Positions 28,992-41,286 of a stretch of DNA of 64,000 nt are shown here, piece by piece. Under the pieces are notes generated by a model, which was given only the letters and a program-made list of their open reading frames with translations, was not told where the DNA came from and made no database searches. How positions within the stretch are numbered: the stretch's first letter is position 1; each line of letters starts with the position of its first letter. A program made the translations under genes and the position numbers. The stretch spans positions 80,798,604-80,862,603 of the forward strand of contig NC_092349.1 of NCBI RefSeq assembly GCF_963676685.1, read 5' to 3'. The DNA is from Mytilus edulis (Eukaryota > Mollusca > Bivalvia > Mytilida > Mytilidae).

Positions 28992-29132
28992 CAGTGGCGG
29001 ATCCAGAACTTTCATAAGGGGGGTCCCGCTAACTGACCTAAAAGGGGAGGGCACCCTCCAGTCATGCTTCAGTGATTCCCTATATAATCAACCACAAAAG
29101 GGGGGCCCGCCCCCCCCCCCCCCCCCCCCCGA
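28992..29132. mobile_element. Small GGATCC-ended TIR element, left part clear
   Basis: Begins CAGTGGCGGATCCAGAAC like the copies at 1227 and 1684 and runs into a 23-bp C tract (about 29108-29130). The right terminus is not clear. Confidence 0.45.
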
Positions 29133-29156
29133 TTTACCTATAAAGATCATAGATAT

Positions 29157-29345
29157 AAGTAGATGTGGTATGAGTGCCAATGAGACAACTCTCTATCAAA
29201 GTCAAAATTTGGAAAAGTAAACCATTATATCTTTAAAGGACCCCCAAAATGACTAGTGGAAAACCATTTATACACCAAACCAAAGGTCTAATCAATACGA
29301 AAAACGAGAAACACTTATGAACCATATCAACAAACGACAACCACT
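29157..29345 (+). repeat. Interspersed repeat family A, variant subfamily
   Basis: 'AAGTAGATGTGGTATGAGTG', 'CCAATGAGACAACTCTC', then 'AAAGTAAACCATTATA' and 'GAAACACTTATGAACCATAT'. This layout is shared with 31695-32010. Confidence 0.65.
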
Positions 29346-30150
29346 GTAGCTTTATTGTATTTGATACTTTGCATACGTAAATCTTTGTTTTCCTGTCGAC
29401 AATTAAAGCTAAAATACCAAATGTGTAGGCACGCGTTTCGTGTTCTCTCCGTATAAATAAAACGTTGTTGGAATGGTTGTTAAATAGATTTTGTATAGCT
29501 AAAGAAAAATATATGTTTCAAATTGGGTAAATGACCATGATTCATTTTTAGATAAAATAGTAAAAGTCAAAGTCTGAGTGCGGAAATATGAAGATAGATA
29601 GATGTAAACGACAAGATCTGAAAAATAAGACTAGGTTGACCTTTTTTGCAGTTTTACACTAAATTCCAGACGTTTATAGCCTTAATACAAACATGCGAGA
29701 CACAATACAAGGATATGAAGACGTATACCTGTCAAACTCGTGTTTTATTGACACCTGAAGGATTGTGTTCGGTAGATTTATAATACTGCTTGATTTTCTA
29801 ATTCAATGGGTCAACCATATGACGTAATCATACCTTATTCTTGTTATGTTTAAAATGAAATTTTGAATGCATAAATTAAGAAAAGGGTTAAAAAAGAGAC
29901 AATCTTTCTCAATTTGCAATAAGATTTTGATACGGTCATTTATCAAGAATTGTAGGCTTCTTTGTTTAATTTGAATTAGACGTAAATAAAGGCAACAGTA
30001 GCATACCGCTGTTCAAAACTCATAAATCCATGGATATCAATTTTGGAATGCTTTAGCCAATCAAAATTATGGAATCTTATGAATTTGCTTATAATTAATG
30101 TATTTAGTTTAAGATTCTTTATTTTTTTTCATCGGTTGTTATTGGTTTTG
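29346..30150. other. No gene seen
   Basis: AT-rich, no repeat or gene recognised. Confidence 0.45.
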
Positions 30151-30154
30151 GCCT

Positions 30155-30625
30155 AGATGTCAATAACTGTGAGTACTCTCAGATCTGTTCTTAGTAACTT
30201 TTTGTTGTTGGGATGTACTAATACCCGGACACGTCCTATCTGTCTTTTTGTTTGCATACATGAGTTGAACCTTTTCCAACTGATTTCTAAAGTTTGTTCT
30301 TATGTTATCGTGTTGCAGCACTGTCTCAGGTTATAGAGGCGTCGTCTAACATGCATGTTTAACCCCTTCATATAGTGTAAATGCCTGTCCCAAGTCAGAA
30401 GGCTATTTATAGCTAGGAGCTATTTTTGTCGTTTTTTGCTGTGTTCATACTTATTTTTCGTTCATTTGTTTGTACATAAATTAGTCTTCTCGTTTGAATT
30501 GTTTAACATGTGTCAATTCGGGGCGTTGTGTAGCTGACTTTGCAAAATTGGCTTTGTTCATTGTTGAAGGCCGTATGGTGTCAGATAGTTGTCTTATGAA
30601 GAGACGTTTCAATGACTATTATACC
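30155..30625 (-). repeat. Family A copy, minus orientation, nearly full length
   Basis: Reading + it shows 'GAGTACTCTCAGATCTGTTC', 'TTGTTGGGATGTACTAATAC', 'GCCTGTCCCAAGTCAGAAGG' and 'TTCATTGTTGAAGGCCGTAT', the exact reverse order of the family. The frame at 30494-30847 starts inside it and is not a gene. Confidence 0.7.
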
Positions 30626-30896
30626 CATTCTTTGTTGGTTTTTTTAAATGTATCAATATTTTTTTTTTATTTTTTCCTTAAATTTTTTGATACAAAAGTT
30701 TCTACACTTGCGTTATTAAACATATGTATTAATCTACCAAAATCATTTATTTGTATTTTTATAATTTTCGCTATAACATGGGACAGCCAACATTGGTATT
30801 ACACAATTAATCCAATCAACATAATTATATATATAAGTAAGTATTAAACCCAATCACATCGGTTATGTAATAAAAGAATAATGTAAATGTGAGGAT

Positions 30897-31405
30897 CAAT
30901 AATAATAATACTTTATTTCCGTAAGCAAATACAGCTTATTGGATTTACACAATATAAATATCCAATAGATAATATACAGCATAATATAACATTTATACAC
31001 AAATTATACAAATTAATGAAAGAATTAAGCGGAGTATGACATATAGACATATTAAACTAAAAATAAACATTTGAATAACTAACCATTACGTGCTTTTTCT
31101 GCCAAAAATAAATATTTTCCAAGGTTGTTTAGCTCTTTGACATTTCTTACAGATAACAGTTGTACTAATTTAAAAGTAAATGGTCTCTCATAGTTATAAC
31201 TCTTTATATATTAACATCTGATGTCGTTATATTTATCACATTCTAAAATAAAATGATATTCATCTTCAATAGCATTTTTATTACACATACTACACAAACG
31301 TTCATTTCTGGCTTTACTATAGTATCTACCTGTTTCTATACATAGTGCATGAGCATTAATTCTATATCTAGTAATATAAGATCTATACAAACAATAAGAG
31401 GGGCA
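30897..31405 (-). pseudogene. LINE 3' end: C-terminal part of a non-LTR retrotransposon protein, broken
   Basis: On the minus strand the frame from about 31400 reads RINAHALCIETGRYYSKARN, then a CCHC-like cluster (CSMCN...HFILEC). This is followed by an in-frame stop near 31214 and ERPFTFKLVQLLSVRNVKEL to a terminal stop near 31080. A short 3' UTR ends in an ATT simple-repeat tail (about 30900-30915 on +). The cysteine cluster followed by H...C is typical of the C-terminus of mollusc LINE ORF2 proteins. It is 5' truncated. Confidence 0.75.
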
Positions 31406-31444
31406 TTCATTTGTGTATTATCTTTATTAGCCATGTCTCACAAC

Positions 31445-31510
31445 TTTGCTTCTATCGTCCGTCGTCATAGAAAATTTTAAAAAAATCTTCTCCTCTGAGA
31501 TCTACCAAGT
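31445..31510 (+). repeat. Fragment of the 57.6-kb Helitron-like family
   Basis: 'CGTCCGTCGTCATAG' followed by 'AAATCTTCTCCTCTGAGATC' matches the internal order of the element at 57648-58938. Confidence 0.45.
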
Positions 31511-31694
31511 GTCGTCTGTATGCATCAAATCTGTCAGACGACTTTTTATAATAGTTATATATAAAATTGCCGGACCATAAGCAAACCATTTTTTCATTGT
31601 TGCCTATAACAGCTATATAAAGAAATTTTGAATAACAAAAATGATAAGCAAGACAAGATGTACAAATAAGTCTAATCAGTGATTGTATTATGTA

Positions 31695-32010
31695 GATATA
31701 GGAAGATGTGGTATGAGTGTCAATGAGACAACTCTCAATTCAAGTTAAAATTAAAAAAAAAGTAAACCTTTATAGGTCAAGGTACGGTCTTCATGCAACG
31801 CTGAGCATTGGCTCACACTGAACATAGATATAAAGGGCCCCAAAAAAGTACTAGTGTAAAACCATTCAAACGGGAAACCAACGGTTTAATCAATTTAAAA
31901 AAAACGAGAAACGAGAAACACTTATGAACCACATAAAAAACGACAACTACTGAACATCAGATTCCTGACTTAGGACAGGTTCAAACAATTGCAGCGAAAT
32001 TAAACGTTTT
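31695..32010 (+). repeat. Interspersed repeat family A, variant subfamily
   Basis: 'GGAAGATGTGGTATGAGTGT', 'GGTCAAGGTACGGTCTTCAT', 'GAGCATTGGCTCACACTGAA' and 'TGAACATCAGATTCCTGACT'. Confidence 0.7.
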
Positions 32011-32279
32011 AATGGTACCAAAACCTTCTCCCTTATCTGAAACAATAGTATATGACTCTTTCAAGGAGCTTCATTCCGATTTTTACAATTTCTTTGCATT
32101 TTTGCCTAATATCTTAACAAAAACTATTTTAGAGAAACTTAAATAAGCTAAAAAGATCAGCAATACAAGAGAAAACGGAAAAGTCAAACAGCAAAAATCG
32201 TCAGTCGACTCCTTATTAAAGTGAATGCTCTTTGGTGACCATTTATACCCATTTATTTTGTTTTAAATATAAAATTAAA

Positions 32280-32470
32280 CAGAGTTGGTATGATTACCAA
32301 ATGATACAACTATCCACCAGAGTTTAAATGAAGTAACTGTAAGCAAAAATAGGCAACCGTACGACTTTCAACAATGAGAAAAACTCATACCGTATAGTCG
32401 GTTATAGAAGGCTCCGACATGAAAAATGTGAAACAAATCAAATGAAAATATAAGGCATATTATCTTGAAG
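32280..32470 (+). repeat. Family A copy, diverged
   Basis: 'GTTGGTATGATTACCAAATG', 'CAACCGTACGACTTTCAACA' and 'CATACCGTATAGTCGGTTAT'. A further scrap lies at 33135-33185. Confidence 0.6.
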
Positions 32471-32499
32471 ACCATAGTAGATTAATGGAAAATTTAAAC

Positions 32500-33860
32500 A
32501 GTAACAATGACTAACAAAAGAGATTTTTGTCATGAATTTCATTCTAGTCTATACAATGTTGACAAATATCCATTGTTGAAGATGCACCTAGACCTAAGTG
32601 AGCTTCTTATATTCTTTAGTACATCTAGTTTTGGCTGTTTTCTCTGTTGTACAGGATTCTGGTCCGCTTACGCTCATTTTGTCACTTCCTACTATGATGT
32701 TTAGTTGTAATATATAGAAAGTACAAATTTCGTAGTTATTTCTGAAATCAGTTTTTCTTTTAACTTATTCTTTAATTTGAAAACAATATTCCATGTATTT
32801 ACGTCCCCATCATTCGCTAATCTTTATTTTTGTCCATTTTACCCTAAAATTACCAAATTCTGACTTTCAAATCATGGCTGTGCTGTTCCAAAGGTTTTTA
32901 AAAAGTGTCAGATTCCTGTTTTTGCTAGCAGTATAATGTACTTGTTAGGAACAGTGTCAGTGATTGTCTCTTGTTCGTATTTTATTTTTATGTCTTCTAG
33001 AGAAAAGGTTAAATAACAAAATTACCGAACTCGCAGAAAAATTACAAAGGAAAGTACCGTTTTACAGGTAGCCATACCTCTCACTTGTACGACAGTCACA
33101 TAAAATTTCATTATATTGAAAATTACTATTTTATAGGCAAACGTTCGACCTTCAACAATGAGAACAGCCCATATGGTCGGCTATATCAATCTCCGCTTGG
33201 GCTATTATGACGTCACGAATTGACACCATTGTTGCACTTCTAAAATAACCTTCATCAGATAACTTAGTGATCGACAATTAAAAATCAAAAACATATGTAA
33301 ATTGAGAGCATAAAAACACGACTCTATTTAACTTTACACTCCTGAGAGAATTACATCTGCAATTGTATAATGCTGTTGTCTGCGGTTATCGCTTGAATTA
33401 GTGTTATAGACATTCTCATTTGGAATGTTATGTCATGAATTCTGTTAAATTCTTATAGTAATTCTATTAAACTTTTTCGACATCATTTCGTTCTGATATT
33501 CCCAAAAGGAGACAAAACGTTTCAAAGGAAACAAATCAATTGACAGACGTCAATGTTGACGATGATGTATGGTGGAACGAGAGTGTGATAAAAAAATGAC
33601 TATTTTTGTTTTCTCGAACCATTCTTATTAAGAGTATAATGTATTTTATCATGCACATTGTTGAAAGGAGATACGTACCATGTAGTTACATATTTGTACG
33701 TAATCAATAAGTAAGAAAGGAGGATTTGACGATAATCAAAAGCGACCTCTAGTAATATCTATAATCTCGTGGTTGTATTGGTTTGTTAAATAAGACTTGC
33801 GCTCCTCGATAACGATAGCGTTTACTTCAATTTGTTTCGGTCAGCAGAACCTTTGCGGTC
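32500..33860. other. Region upstream of the receptor gene
   Basis: No gene recognised. The frame 32507-32704 shows no family resemblance. Just before the receptor start there is no clear TATA box. Confidence 0.4.
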
Positions 33861-33863
33861 ACG

Positions 33864-35684
33864 ATGATTTGGATAGACTTAAAAACTAATGTTTTTATTT
33901 TATTTGTTTTATTTGGAAGTTATTTAATAGTTTGTGCTCAGGACATGCAATGTGATATAAAAAATGTCAGCAATATTGTTACGGCGTCCAGTATTTTACA
34001 TGCAAATCTTTTAGACAGTGTTGGTATTTCCTTTGTATTATACATATACAACAAACAAAACGACCGTTGGAAATTAACAGATATATTGAATATTGACTTT
34101 AATGATTTAAATTGTTCCAGAAGTTTTTATTCTCTAGACTCGAATGGTATGTTAAATACGCTTCACAACAGTGAGTGTAAAAATAGTACTATGATCAGAA
34201 AAGCATTTTGCATCTCTTCAGATTTAAATGATGTTCATTTTATCGATACAAAATTTTCGTATTTCTCAGGAATAAATGTTAGTTTTAGCGATAAAAATTG
34301 TACAGATTCGTTCAGGAATTTTATAGAACGTAATCGTCAGACTATACCGAAAAGAAACTTGGCTGATTTTCTGACTGACATGAATAGTTGTATGCGTCAT
34401 ATAAAATTTCTGGACCAGTATGTTTATTCTTACGAGCAGCAAGATGGAAATGGTCTGTTAGAAATTGGAAATGAAATTACTGAAGATAATCAGGTTCTGT
34501 TTGAGTTTCACAGCACAAAATGTATGTTGAATTTTTTGGAGTTCGTTCATTCTCATGGACATTTAGTTACAGGAATAAGAGAGAAACATCTAATTAGCTT
34601 ACGAATGATAAATGATTTCACTGAAAAGCATGGATGTGTAGAAGTTCGATTGCCTTGCTATGGTACGCCATATAAACTTATACAATTTGGGATACCGCGC
34701 AAAAGTATAAGTTACATTTCTATAGCGCTAACCATAATAGTTATAACAGTGAATGCATTTGTGGTCATCGCATTTCTACAGAAAAAGCACAGGTCACCAT
34801 TAACAGTTCTATTGTCCGCTCTGGCTATTTCCGACACATTTACAGCTTTGATGATTACGTCACCAGATTTCATTGCTCGTATGTTTGATTTCAACCAAAT
34901 AGTTTATTTTGGTGAAATATATTGGCACTGGTACATTTTTGATTATCGCAAGTTTCTGGCTGTGCATACAGTTGAAAGTTTGGCATTCACGTTCCACATT
35001 GTGTCTGTTTTAATTACAACTTTGTTGTGCTTACTAAAGTCTGTTTCACTACAATTCCCGCTGTGGACGAGAACGCACGTTAATAACAAGTTGTGTTTTG
35101 CTTTGTCAGTGGCATTTTCTATTTACTCTCTCTTGTTAAATGTGCCGTTGATTGCAAGCAATTTTTATATAACTTATAATATAAACGGTGTTCCTTGCTT
35201 AGATTTGCAGAGTGACATATATAAAAGCCATGAACAAATTGCTAAAACTGTTAATTCAGTTATAGGCATTACATATTTAGTGGCAGTCATTTTGATTATA
35301 ACAAGTACTGTTTATTTATCATGGAAGTTAATATACCACAGCAAAAATATATCGTGCACTGAGAGCCAATTATCTCAGAAGAAACAACACAGGTCTGCCG
35401 TCATCGTTGTGATTGTTTGTGTTATTTTTATATTGTCTGAATTTATTTCAATACTCGAGACGATAGCATATATAACAAAATTGAGCAATTTTTACAACAA
35501 TAGAGAAGTTCTATTTCAAGTTGTAGACATCAGCTGGATATTAGGATTTGCTTTGAATTTTTTCGTATACCTTGTTATGGGTCAATTGTTGAGAAAGAAA
35601 CTTGTAAATTTTGTAAAAAGAATAATCAGATTAAAGGGGGAAAATAATAATAAGATACAAAGGGTGAAAATAATTATAAGATAA
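33864..35684 (+). CDS. Seven-transmembrane receptor (rhodopsin-like GPCR) with large Cys-rich ectodomain
   Basis: Single exon, 606 residues. Residues 1-25 look like a signal peptide (hydrophobic core, LIVCA|QD). The ectodomain (26-280) has nine Cys (30, 84, 105, 116, 146, 176, 220, 258, 265) and N-glycosylation sequons at 34, 83, 107, 138 and 145. It matches no domain I recognise. Helices are at about 283-305, 313-333, 366-392, 409-431, 461-488, 510-537 and 552-574. Class A landmarks: N297 (1.50), LAISD with D324 (2.50), and NFFVY at 565-569 in place of NPxxY. The DRY box is missing: helix 3 ends LLKSVSLQFPLW. There is no Cys at the usual start of helix 3, though C445 is in the second extracellular loop. 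The tail is basic. It resembles divergent invertebrate peptide-receptor-like GPCRs. Ligand unknown. Lack of introns is common in expanded GPCR families. Confidence 0.88.
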   Translation: MIWIDLKTNVFILFVLFGSYLIVCAQDMQCDIKNVSNIVTASSILHANLLDSVGISFVLYIYNKQNDRWKLTDILNIDFNDLNCSRSFYSLDSNGMLNTLHNSECKNSTMIRKAFCISSDLNDVHFIDTKFSYFSGINVSFSDKNCTDSFRNFIERNRQTIPKRNLADFLTDMNSCMRHIKFLDQYVYSYEQQDGNGLLEIGNEITEDNQVLFEFHSTKCMLNFLEFVHSHGHLVTGIREKHLISLRMINDFTEKHGCVEVRLPCYGTPYKLIQFGIPRKSISYISIALTIIVITVNAFVVIAFLQKKHRSPLTVLLSALAISDTFTALMITSPDFIARMFDFNQIVYFGEIYWHWYIFDYRKFLAVHTVESLAFTFHIVSVLITTLLCLLKSVSLQFPLWTRTHVNNKLCFALSVAFSIYSLLLNVPLIASNFYITYNINGVPCLDLQSDIYKSHEQIAKTVNSVIGITYLVAVILIITSTVYLSWKLIYHSKNISCTESQLSQKKQHRSAVIVVIVCVIFILSEFISILETIAYITKLSNFYNNREVLFQVVDISWILGFALNFFVYLVMGQLLRKKLVNFVKRIIRLKGENNNKIQRVKIIIR

Positions 35685-35782
35685 AAAGGGGGACACGAAA
35701 AATCAGATAAGAAAGGAGGAACATATTACTGTTGCAGTGAAGTACTGATTTTGAAACACTTTGTTGGTTGAAACGTTTTAAC

Positions 35783-35788
35783 AATAAA
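35783..35788 (+). terminator. Poly(A) signal of the receptor gene
   Basis: AATAAA 98 bp after the stop codon, the first in this AT-rich 3' flank; typical hexamer, cleavage site not visible. Confidence 0.5.
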
Positions 35789-35789
35789 A

Positions 35790-36840
35790 GATGATTCTTG
35801 TGTCGTTATTATTTAATTATTCAGAATTGATTTGAATGAAATATTTTCTTATTAAATAATAACCTTATTTGCACTTATTATAGTGTTGTTGAGTTCATCC
35901 TTTTTCTTCTTTTTAACATGACATAATAATGATAATAATACATATGTAATAATGTATACATATCATAATTATCTTTTTTACACACAAACGGAAATTTCTG
36001 TCTAGATACTTTTATAAAATGGGCATTGGCAGTCAAATTTATGTTCACCGATTTGACTCAAATTCTCATTATTTATTTATTGCAATTTTCAAGGCATGGA
36101 CTAGATAATATGTATATCATCATTAACGTTTTGAGTGTATTTTAGTCTATGCGCCACCTTATTAACTATCGAGTTGACCTCCGAAGAATGATGACGGTTA
36201 CAAATATAAGCATAAATCTAGATACAAATACATAGCGAACTCGTGAAACTTGACTTTTTCTGTGTCTGTGTAATTTCATGTTATATGTTAAAAATAATTC
36301 AACTTTGTTTCATGTTCATTGTTGATATTCTTTTTTCTGTAATAACCGAACACATCAGTCATGCGTAATCCAATCTAGCTAAGGGGTTACATTGAAGGTC
36401 TCATGAATACGGATTCAATGAGATCAAATTATTCACTTGCAAGTGAATAATTCATCATCGATGTTTCTTAGCTGATTTTGACAAAATTTAACCATACCGG
36501 TTGCTAAAGGCGAATTATTGTTTTACTATCATTAAGGACTGAACAAAATAAAATCTTACATTATTTTTTTGGTATATCTCAGAGTTAAAGCCTCTTTTAA
36601 ATTATATCCGATCGTAATTAACTGGAATTTGCAAATTCTCCTGCCACATATATGTGGTTCTCTCCGGGTACTGCGATATCTTCTCTTACAGGATCAGATT
36701 ACATTATTTACATTTGCACCTCCGTTTTCCTTTCTTTGATAGATACTCAATCGGTCTATTTAAGGAAGAACTCTCTTAATGACCGGAGTCTGGCTGGTAA
36801 TTTTTGTAATATGTTTTAGAAAATATCTTTAAATGACAAA
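35790..36840. other. No gene seen
   Basis: Intergenic AT-rich sequence between the receptor gene and the duplicated block; only short frames. Confidence 0.45.
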
Positions 36841-36847
36841 AACACAC

Positions 36848-36965
36848 ATTCGTTAGCTCAGTCTGTTATAGTGTGTTGTCATAATACGATGAGTTGGGTG
36901 GTGAAAGTGCTGCAGGAAATAGCTTCTTTAGCTCAGTCGTTTAGAGCACTAGTTTGGTTCCCTCC
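36848..36965 (+). other. tRNA-like sequence remnants (possible SINE head)
   Basis: Two stretches resemble the 5' half of a tRNA with an A box: CGTTAGCTCAGTCTGTTATA near 36852 and 'CTTTAGCTCAGTCGTTTAGA' near 36927. No matching B box, anticodon arm or acceptor stem is seen, so neither is a tRNA gene. They may be the heads of tRNA-derived SINEs. Confidence 0.3.
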
Positions 36966-38629
36966 TCAAAATATTCTAAATGCCTTCGATATTGTGAAAT
37001 AATATAGTCGGGAACAAGTCTATTAAAACCACGACTTTCAACGCATAATTTCCTAGTTCGCGAAGACTTCCATTTGAACAATTCCATTTCGTCAATTAAT
37101 TATGTTCTGTTGTAAAAGACAGAAAATTTGGTTTTACCAACACGCAAACTTTCTTAATGATAGAAGTGTATACTGCTAGTATAGATGACGGATGATGTAT
37201 TATTCTATTTCTCAACAATACTAGTATCCTAGCTGATTAATATTTTTGTTTGTTATCTAGATTCTAATTAAATTCTTTTTAGTATTTAATTATTAATGGC
37301 TTTTAGTTCAATCACCGAAGAGCATGTAAACGAATTGATGTGTTTATTCTCAGAAAATGGGTTTTGAAAGTTCAATGTTAGCCTTTTATAATCTAACGAG
37401 ATAATCTATTTGGTGTATCTTATGTAATTTCACTAAAATGAAATGAGTTCAAACCATAACCTTGCTTCTGATGATTAATTGTAAGAAGTTATACTTGTTC
37501 ATAACATTTCTATAGGCTAGGATAGTAAATAAAGCAAAAAATAGATGACGATAAACAATTTTTACCGATCTTGTTTTATATGCAATTGCAAATTATATAT
37601 CAACTTTTGTCAATTCTTGAGAACTTAATACTGTACTTCTATTCGGGACGAACCTCATTGTTACTAAATTGAATATATCTATAAACGTTGCAATCATCAA
37701 TTTGATTTAGGAATGCAAAAGAAATAGACGACAAAGACATCAAACTCAGATGCATATAACAATTAACGAAATATTGCATTGGCTTCACAATTGGTCTTTC
37801 GTAGCCAATAGTAATGTATGATGATATACATTTTTTTCAGCAAAGTTAAGTTATGTATTGGTTTAAAAGAGTGCATTTTTATAACTCAGGTCTTCTGATA
37901 TCACTCATTGTTTTGTTTACATGCAAATAATACAACTATATATTAGACTAGTGATCAGATTTCCGACTTGATGCGGGCCTATTAACATATGATTGCTAAA
38001 AGACATTTCTTAATAATCTTCTATCCGTGGAATAAAGACTTGCAATAACAATCACAAGAAATTCTCGCTAAAAATTTCGGTAGATATCCTATGGCACCTA
38101 TTAGTAGTTAAAGATGATTTCATTCAACAAATGAATTTATGACCTTCATACATGTATGTGTCGATTAGAACACGGCCATATACCAAATTGTCAATATTAA
38201 TCATCCATGTAATTTGCTCGAAGGGATAGTTGCAGAATTTCAACAGAAGGCAATTTCTTGCCATGCAAACTATCGATGAACATGGAGACGCATTTCAAAT
38301 GAAATTGAATAAGTCACTTATCAAAGAACTCTGTTACAAAAAGTATGCTCAAAAACAAAATTTGCTTATGTGGAACTCATGCAGACTTATTCAAAAATAA
38401 GTTGTTGTACTTCATGCGTAGTGCAGGTAAAATACACACTCGAATATAATTCGTATTCTTTTCGACCAAATATCGATAAACAAGAGGAAAGGAAAAAAAA
38501 CAGCTATTCCTTTGTTTCAGTTTTATTATTTCTTCAGCGATTGTATTATGTTTTGGATTTCAATTTTTTTTTTCGATCATTAATGATGAAAGTACATTGT
38601 CGACATGACCTTACGGTGTGTTGATTGTT

Positions 38630-38775
38630 GGTGTTTGACGACACCTTAAACACTATTTGCTATATGTAGGAAGCCGGCCGGTGTACCCGGAAAGAACCGC
38701 CGACATAGGAGGGATCTTTAATAGATGCAAACAAGAATCGAGTCGCGCGCACCTCGAAGTTAAGCACAATTGTTT
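38630..38775. repeat. Conserved GC-richer segment within block A
   Basis: 'GGTGTACCCGGAAAGAACCG' and 'CGAGTCGCGCGCACCTCGAA' stand out from the AT-rich surroundings. They resemble a 'GGAGTACCCGGAGAAAACC...GAATCGA' core common in animal interspersed repeats. The equivalent in block B is 44865-45000. Confidence 0.4.
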
Positions 38776-39760
38776 CCTAGTATATTTATCCTCATTTTGG
38801 TATGCCTTCACCGAATGATAAAATTCCTTTCCTCTCTTAAATTAACTCTGAGATCACCATGACAAGAATTTATATTGAGTTTCTTTTCCTTGTTGCTTAA
38901 GAAAACGGAAGTATAAATTTGATGTTAAACTTTTGTTGTAGATTTTGTTTTAGAGCATAGTTACGAAAACCTCCACGCAATATTTCGACAGCTTTCGAGA
39001 TATCTTGGGACAGGAGACACAACGCCTCTTTGATTTACTGAAATGGCATCATTGCGTATAATTATATATGTTTATAACAGTTGCTTAGTTGCTTTTGTTG
39101 CCTTTTTTGAAATCGGACTCAGACTTATTTTGAAATGAGTTTTATTGTGCGGATTAGTGTGAAAAGTAGAGAAACAATGATTTTTAATTGGATATCTAAT
39201 CCGTTTGTTATAATTTTGGTATTCGTGTTCTATTCCAATTTTGTCTGCGGTCGATCTCTGTCTGTATTATCCAGATGAGACCAGATGAGAGGAGGACAAC
39301 GTTTTTCTATACGTTCATTTTGATCTACATGTATAGAAGTTATATAAGCTAAAAATAAGCCTAATACGTTGTACTTATCTGATTGATTTTTCCTCCTAGC
39401 TTTTATTTATTACTTTTGTAATAGAACCCGCATCTTTTGTTAACTTGTCTTTCCTATAGACTTGATTTACTGCAAAAGGCAAATCCTAATGTCATTACAT
39501 AAAAAGTGACTGAAATAATTTTGCAGATAAAACAGTTTTTGATCAAATTGAGAATTAAAATAGGGAATGTGTCAAAGAAATAACAACCCGACCAAAGCGC
39601 ATAAAACATATTCGACTATATTAGAGATAATATTTGACTATATCAGAGATAAATATTGCTAAATATTTTAAGAAGTTTTATTTTTTGAACGAACGCTATA
39701 ACGTTCGATAAAGAACTGATCAATGCGAATCCGAGACTATGATATTTTAAAGCCTTTTTC

Positions 39761-40001
39761 ATTGAGTGTGTAGGCAAAGGTAATATCTTTGGTTAGGTTG
39801 CTTGCTAGCTCAACCGTGAAGTCGTTATTAGGTAATATATTCTTCCCTCCTTTCGAAGTAGCCTAGCCCTACATACAGATAGATTGGTTATCTGTCGGAT
39901 TAGTCTACTCTTAAAGGAAGGTAATTTACTTAACCCAAATAACGACTTCACGGCTCAGCTAGCAAGCAAGCTAACCAAAGACTTTTGCTTACGCACTCAA
40001 T
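39761..40001. mobile_element. 241-bp foldback element with ~75-bp inverted arms (block A copy)
   Basis: The left end 'ATTGAGTGTGTAGGCAAAGG' pairs with 'CTTTTGCTTACGCACTCAAT' on the right. Symmetry extends inward through GGTTAG...GCTTGCTAGCT and GTGAAGTCGTTATT / AATAACGACTTCAC. The block B copy (46147-46369) has lost its right end, so it predates the duplication. Confidence 0.75.
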
Positions 40002-40852
40002 AAAATTGGCTGTAAAGGTATACAACACATAATTTGTGTTCTCGCGGTATATATCTGCATATAAATAGATATAGGAAGATGTGGTATATGAGTGCCAATG
40101 AGACAACTCTCCATCCAAGTAACAATTTATGCACTAATGATGATTATATATATAATATTTTATGATTTGACAATTAAATATGGAAAACTTGAGAGTATGC
40201 TTAATTGTATGTTGAAGACACAAAAGGAGAACATTTCAAGAAACCAGCAATATTATAACACAGAAAGATATTGTAATGACTAATTAAAAAATGTAAATAA
40301 CAAACATCATTCGAAGAGTAAAGAAGGATAGAAGAAACAAAGAATTGTTATTTTATAAAAGTATTTTTTTTTTCTATTTAGGATAACATTAAGACGTTGA
40401 AGAGCAAAGAGTTTTAAACAATCCCAATCACGACAGAGAATCATTCAGGAAACATATAAAGATAAACGAAATGAACAACAGTGGTTGTTAAGAGCATTTG
40501 GGATGAAGGTGTGGATGACAGTTTACAGAACATAGTCTATTAGAAAACTGATAGCAAAATACACAATAATGGGGTGCTAAAATATGGAATAGGGAATAAC
40601 ATAACAAACAAACAGGAAAGAATATACAACAAAAGATAAGTACAGAAATAAAGACAGACAGATGATGTCGATTTTTAAGGAGAGCCATTTTCAGAAAAGA
40701 AAAACAACACTCTATACATAGAAATACAAATAAGAAAATCCTAGTGACATCATACAACTATTGGGAAACGGGGAAATCGAAGACAAAATGTCAAAGTCAA
40801 CAAAATAACGATTGTTTGTAACTTAACTGGGAATAATAACCCTGTCACACAT

Positions 40853-41286
40853 GGTCCGAGACCACAATTATTTCGTAGTGCATTTCTTTAAGAACATAAA
40901 TGAAAATCAAAAAAATCCCACCTGCGCTTTTTCAATGAAATTTTTACAGTGTGTTGTACTAGTTTTGGGACATATATTAAAATTATAGAAAACTTCATCG
41001 ACTCTAACTCAAAATATGGACAATTTTATGTTTAGGGCGTCTTGAAATCTTTTCACAGCTTCCGAAGTGCTAATTTTTAGCCTTTTTCAGCTGGACCAAA
41101 TCACTACTTTCCTTTAAAATTTGGGACCCAAATTTTTTTTACAGTGTAATTTCACCCCCTTCTTGCAATTTGAGGCATTAAACATGGATAAAAAAATTTG
41201 GAAGGGGTATAAACATTAATGGCAAGTAACCCACTGTCAACACTAGGGACTATATAATCAAGGGACGACAATTGTGGTCTCGGACC
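40853..41286. mobile_element. 434-bp element with 17-bp terminal inverted repeats
   Basis: Ends GGTCCGAGACCACAATT (40853-40869) and AATTGTGGTCTCGGACC (41270-41286) are perfect inverted repeats. The interior has no significant frame. It abuts the right edge of block A. No clear target duplication is visible, possibly because the duplication breakpoint coincides with the left end. Confidence 0.75.

Larger units (their letters stand above)
37002..40851. repeat. Segmental duplication, block A
   Basis: About 3.85 kb that aligns in the same orientation with 42437-47085 from AATATAGTCGGGA to AATAATAACCCTGTCA. Identity is high, with scattered substitutions and small indels. No conserved long frame is seen, and short frames shared by the copies shift relative to each other, so the block is probably non-coding. 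Block A alone carries 39980-40112, including a family-A scrap; block B alone carries three insertions. Confidence 0.9.

Noticed and set aside
36920-36965. tRNA gene (A-box match)
   Set aside because: No B box or foldable acceptor and anticodon arms; kept only as a tRNA-like remnant.
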